Positions 31,699-32,385 of a DNA stretch of 32,385 bases are shown in pieces. The notes under the pieces are model-generated. The model saw only the letters and a program-made list of their open reading frames with translations. It did not search any database and was not told where the DNA came from. The translations under genes and the position numbers were made by a program. Each line of letters begins with the position of its first letter. Within the stretch, counting starts at the first letter, position 1. The DNA is from Acidimicrobiaceae bacterium (lineage in GTDB: Bacteria > Actinomycetota > Acidimicrobiia > Acidimicrobiales > RAAP-2), in the NCBI GenBank assembly GCA_027451285.1, contig DAIDJP010000038.1:1-32385 (forward strand). Reading direction: 5' to 3'.

Positions 31699-32385
31699 AT
31701 GGTTCTCCAAGCGCAACACGAGGGCATCGCCCCACGCGACGTCCACCTGATCGACCCGATCGCGGTGGCGATCCGCACGCGGGTCCCCGGAGAGCCGGGC
31801 GGGCGCTTCGCCGCGACCGACCCGTCACCGGGTCTCGACATCGCGGCGAATCCGCGCGTGGCGCGCCTGCTGCACAACCGCAAGCTCCAGTTCCTGCTCA
31901 TCCTGCCCAACCAGATCATCTTCTGGTTGGTGATCGGCATCGGCCTGCTCGGCACGGTGGTGCCGGGACTCAACTTCGCCACCGCGATCACCTGGTACGT
32001 CTGGTTCTGCCTCGTCTTCGTGATGATGGTCGTCGTCGGGCGCGCGTGGTGCGCGATGTGCCCCTTCGGGGGATTCGGCGAGTGGGTCCAGCGCCACACG
32101 TTCTGGAAGCGCACGACCAAGCCCATCGGCCTCGGGCTCAAGGTCCCCGAGAAGGTCGGCCAGTACGGGTTCTTGCTCTCGGTGGGGGCCTTCTTGCTGC
32201 TCACCTGGATCGAGGAGTTCTTCAACATCGCCGGCCCTGGCAACCCCGCATCGACGAGTCTCATGGTGCTCGGCATCGTCGCCAGCGCCCTGTTGTTCTT
32301 TCTCGTCTTCGAACGAAGGACGTTCTGTCGTTACGTGTGCCCCTTGAGTGCGCTCATCGGTACCGTCGGGACGATGGGCTCCGTC
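31699..32385 (+). CDS. Membrane 4Fe-4S polyferredoxin, NapH/NosR/CcoG-like (3' truncated)
   Basis: The frame opens at ATG 31699 (GAGGGG five bases upstream) and stays open to the end of the window, so at least 229 residues are present. A 60-residue soluble head is followed by hydrophobic helices near 63-87 and 94-114, then GRAWCAMCPFGGFGEW, another two helices, and RRTFCRYVCPLSALIG near the end. Paired Cys-Pro motifs after membrane helices are the mark of the Fer4_5 electron-transfer family found in NapH, NosR and CcoG. The first motif is CxxCP, one residue shorter than the usual CxxxCP. The following part, outside the window, should hold the ferredoxin cysteines. Its promoter faces the NarL-type regulator. 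Confidence 0.8.
   Translation, partial: MVLQAQHEGIAPRDVHLIDPIAVAIRTRVPGEPGGRFAATDPSPGLDIAANPRVARLLHNRKLQFLLILPNQIIFWLVIGIGLLGTVVPGLNFATAITWYVWFCLVFVMMVVVGRAWCAMCPFGGFGEWVQRHTFWKRTTKPIGLGLKVPEKVGQYGFLLSVGAFLLLTWIEEFFNIAGPGNPASTSLMVLGIVASALLFFLVFERRTFCRYVCPLSALIGTVGTMGSV

Overview
The window is high-GC DNA (by eye well above 65 percent) with a dense mix of short operons on both strands. The left end carries ssb-rpsR-rplI-dnaB, a chromosomal order common in bacteria including Actinomycetota. Actinobacterial-type BkdABC, DUF2079, an ArsR with an N-terminal Cys pair, a DHA3-type MFS exporter, GTG starts and GTGA gene overlaps fit an actinobacterium. The many fatty-acid and CoA-ester genes suggest an Acidimicrobiia-like lineage, but that placement is an inference. 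I saw no insertion sequence, phage gene, CRISPR array, tRNA or rRNA, and no gene-free stretch longer than about 300 bases.

Layout. 1-2629: replication and ribosome genes (ssb 3' end, rpsR with a long Arg/Gly tail, rplI, terminator, dnaB). 2649-5543: a TetR regulator divergent from HMG-CoA lyase and an acyl-CoA dehydrogenase, with a perfect 7-bp-arm operator candidate between them. 5551-10612 (minus): beta-lactamase-fold serine hydrolase, scoA, scoB, a second TetR and an acyl-CoA synthetase, probably one transcription unit. 10752-16208 (plus): a complete Liv-type ABC importer (livKGFHM) translationally coupled to a 3-hydroxybutyrate dehydrogenase. The two arms face away from a shared 139-base promoter region. 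16235-17483: divergent arsR and arsM around a perfect ArsR-type palindrome. 17545-20811: an FN3-domain membrane-anchored protein, a type-2 3-hydroxyacyl-CoA dehydrogenase and a DUF2079 membrane protein. 20861-23151: rlmN and an MFS exporter, converging on a shared CTAG. 23206-26617: branched-chain 2-oxoacid dehydrogenase bkdABC. 26619-27806: a PhoB-type response regulator and a Bcp-type peroxiredoxin. 27888-31474: a NarL-type response regulator, its histidine kinase, and a secreted protein of eight CX5C repeats whose start lies 4 bases after the kinase stop. 31699 to the end: the start of a NapH/NosR/CcoG-like membrane polyferredoxin, behind an unusually AT-rich, repeat-rich leader.

How the genes fit together. 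BkdABC, acyl-CoA dehydrogenase, HMG-CoA lyase and the HSD17B10-like dehydrogenase are steps of leucine, isoleucine and valine breakdown. HMG-CoA lyase releases acetoacetate, ScoAB activates it with succinyl-CoA, and BdhA interconverts it with 3-hydroxybutyrate. The dedicated importer in the bdhA operon suggests that external 3-hydroxybutyrate, short oligomers of it, or a related small acid is taken up and fed into the same pool. The most novel-looking items are this uptake and catabolism locus, and the two-component operon ending in a predicted eight-bladed, disulfide-stapled secreted propeller.
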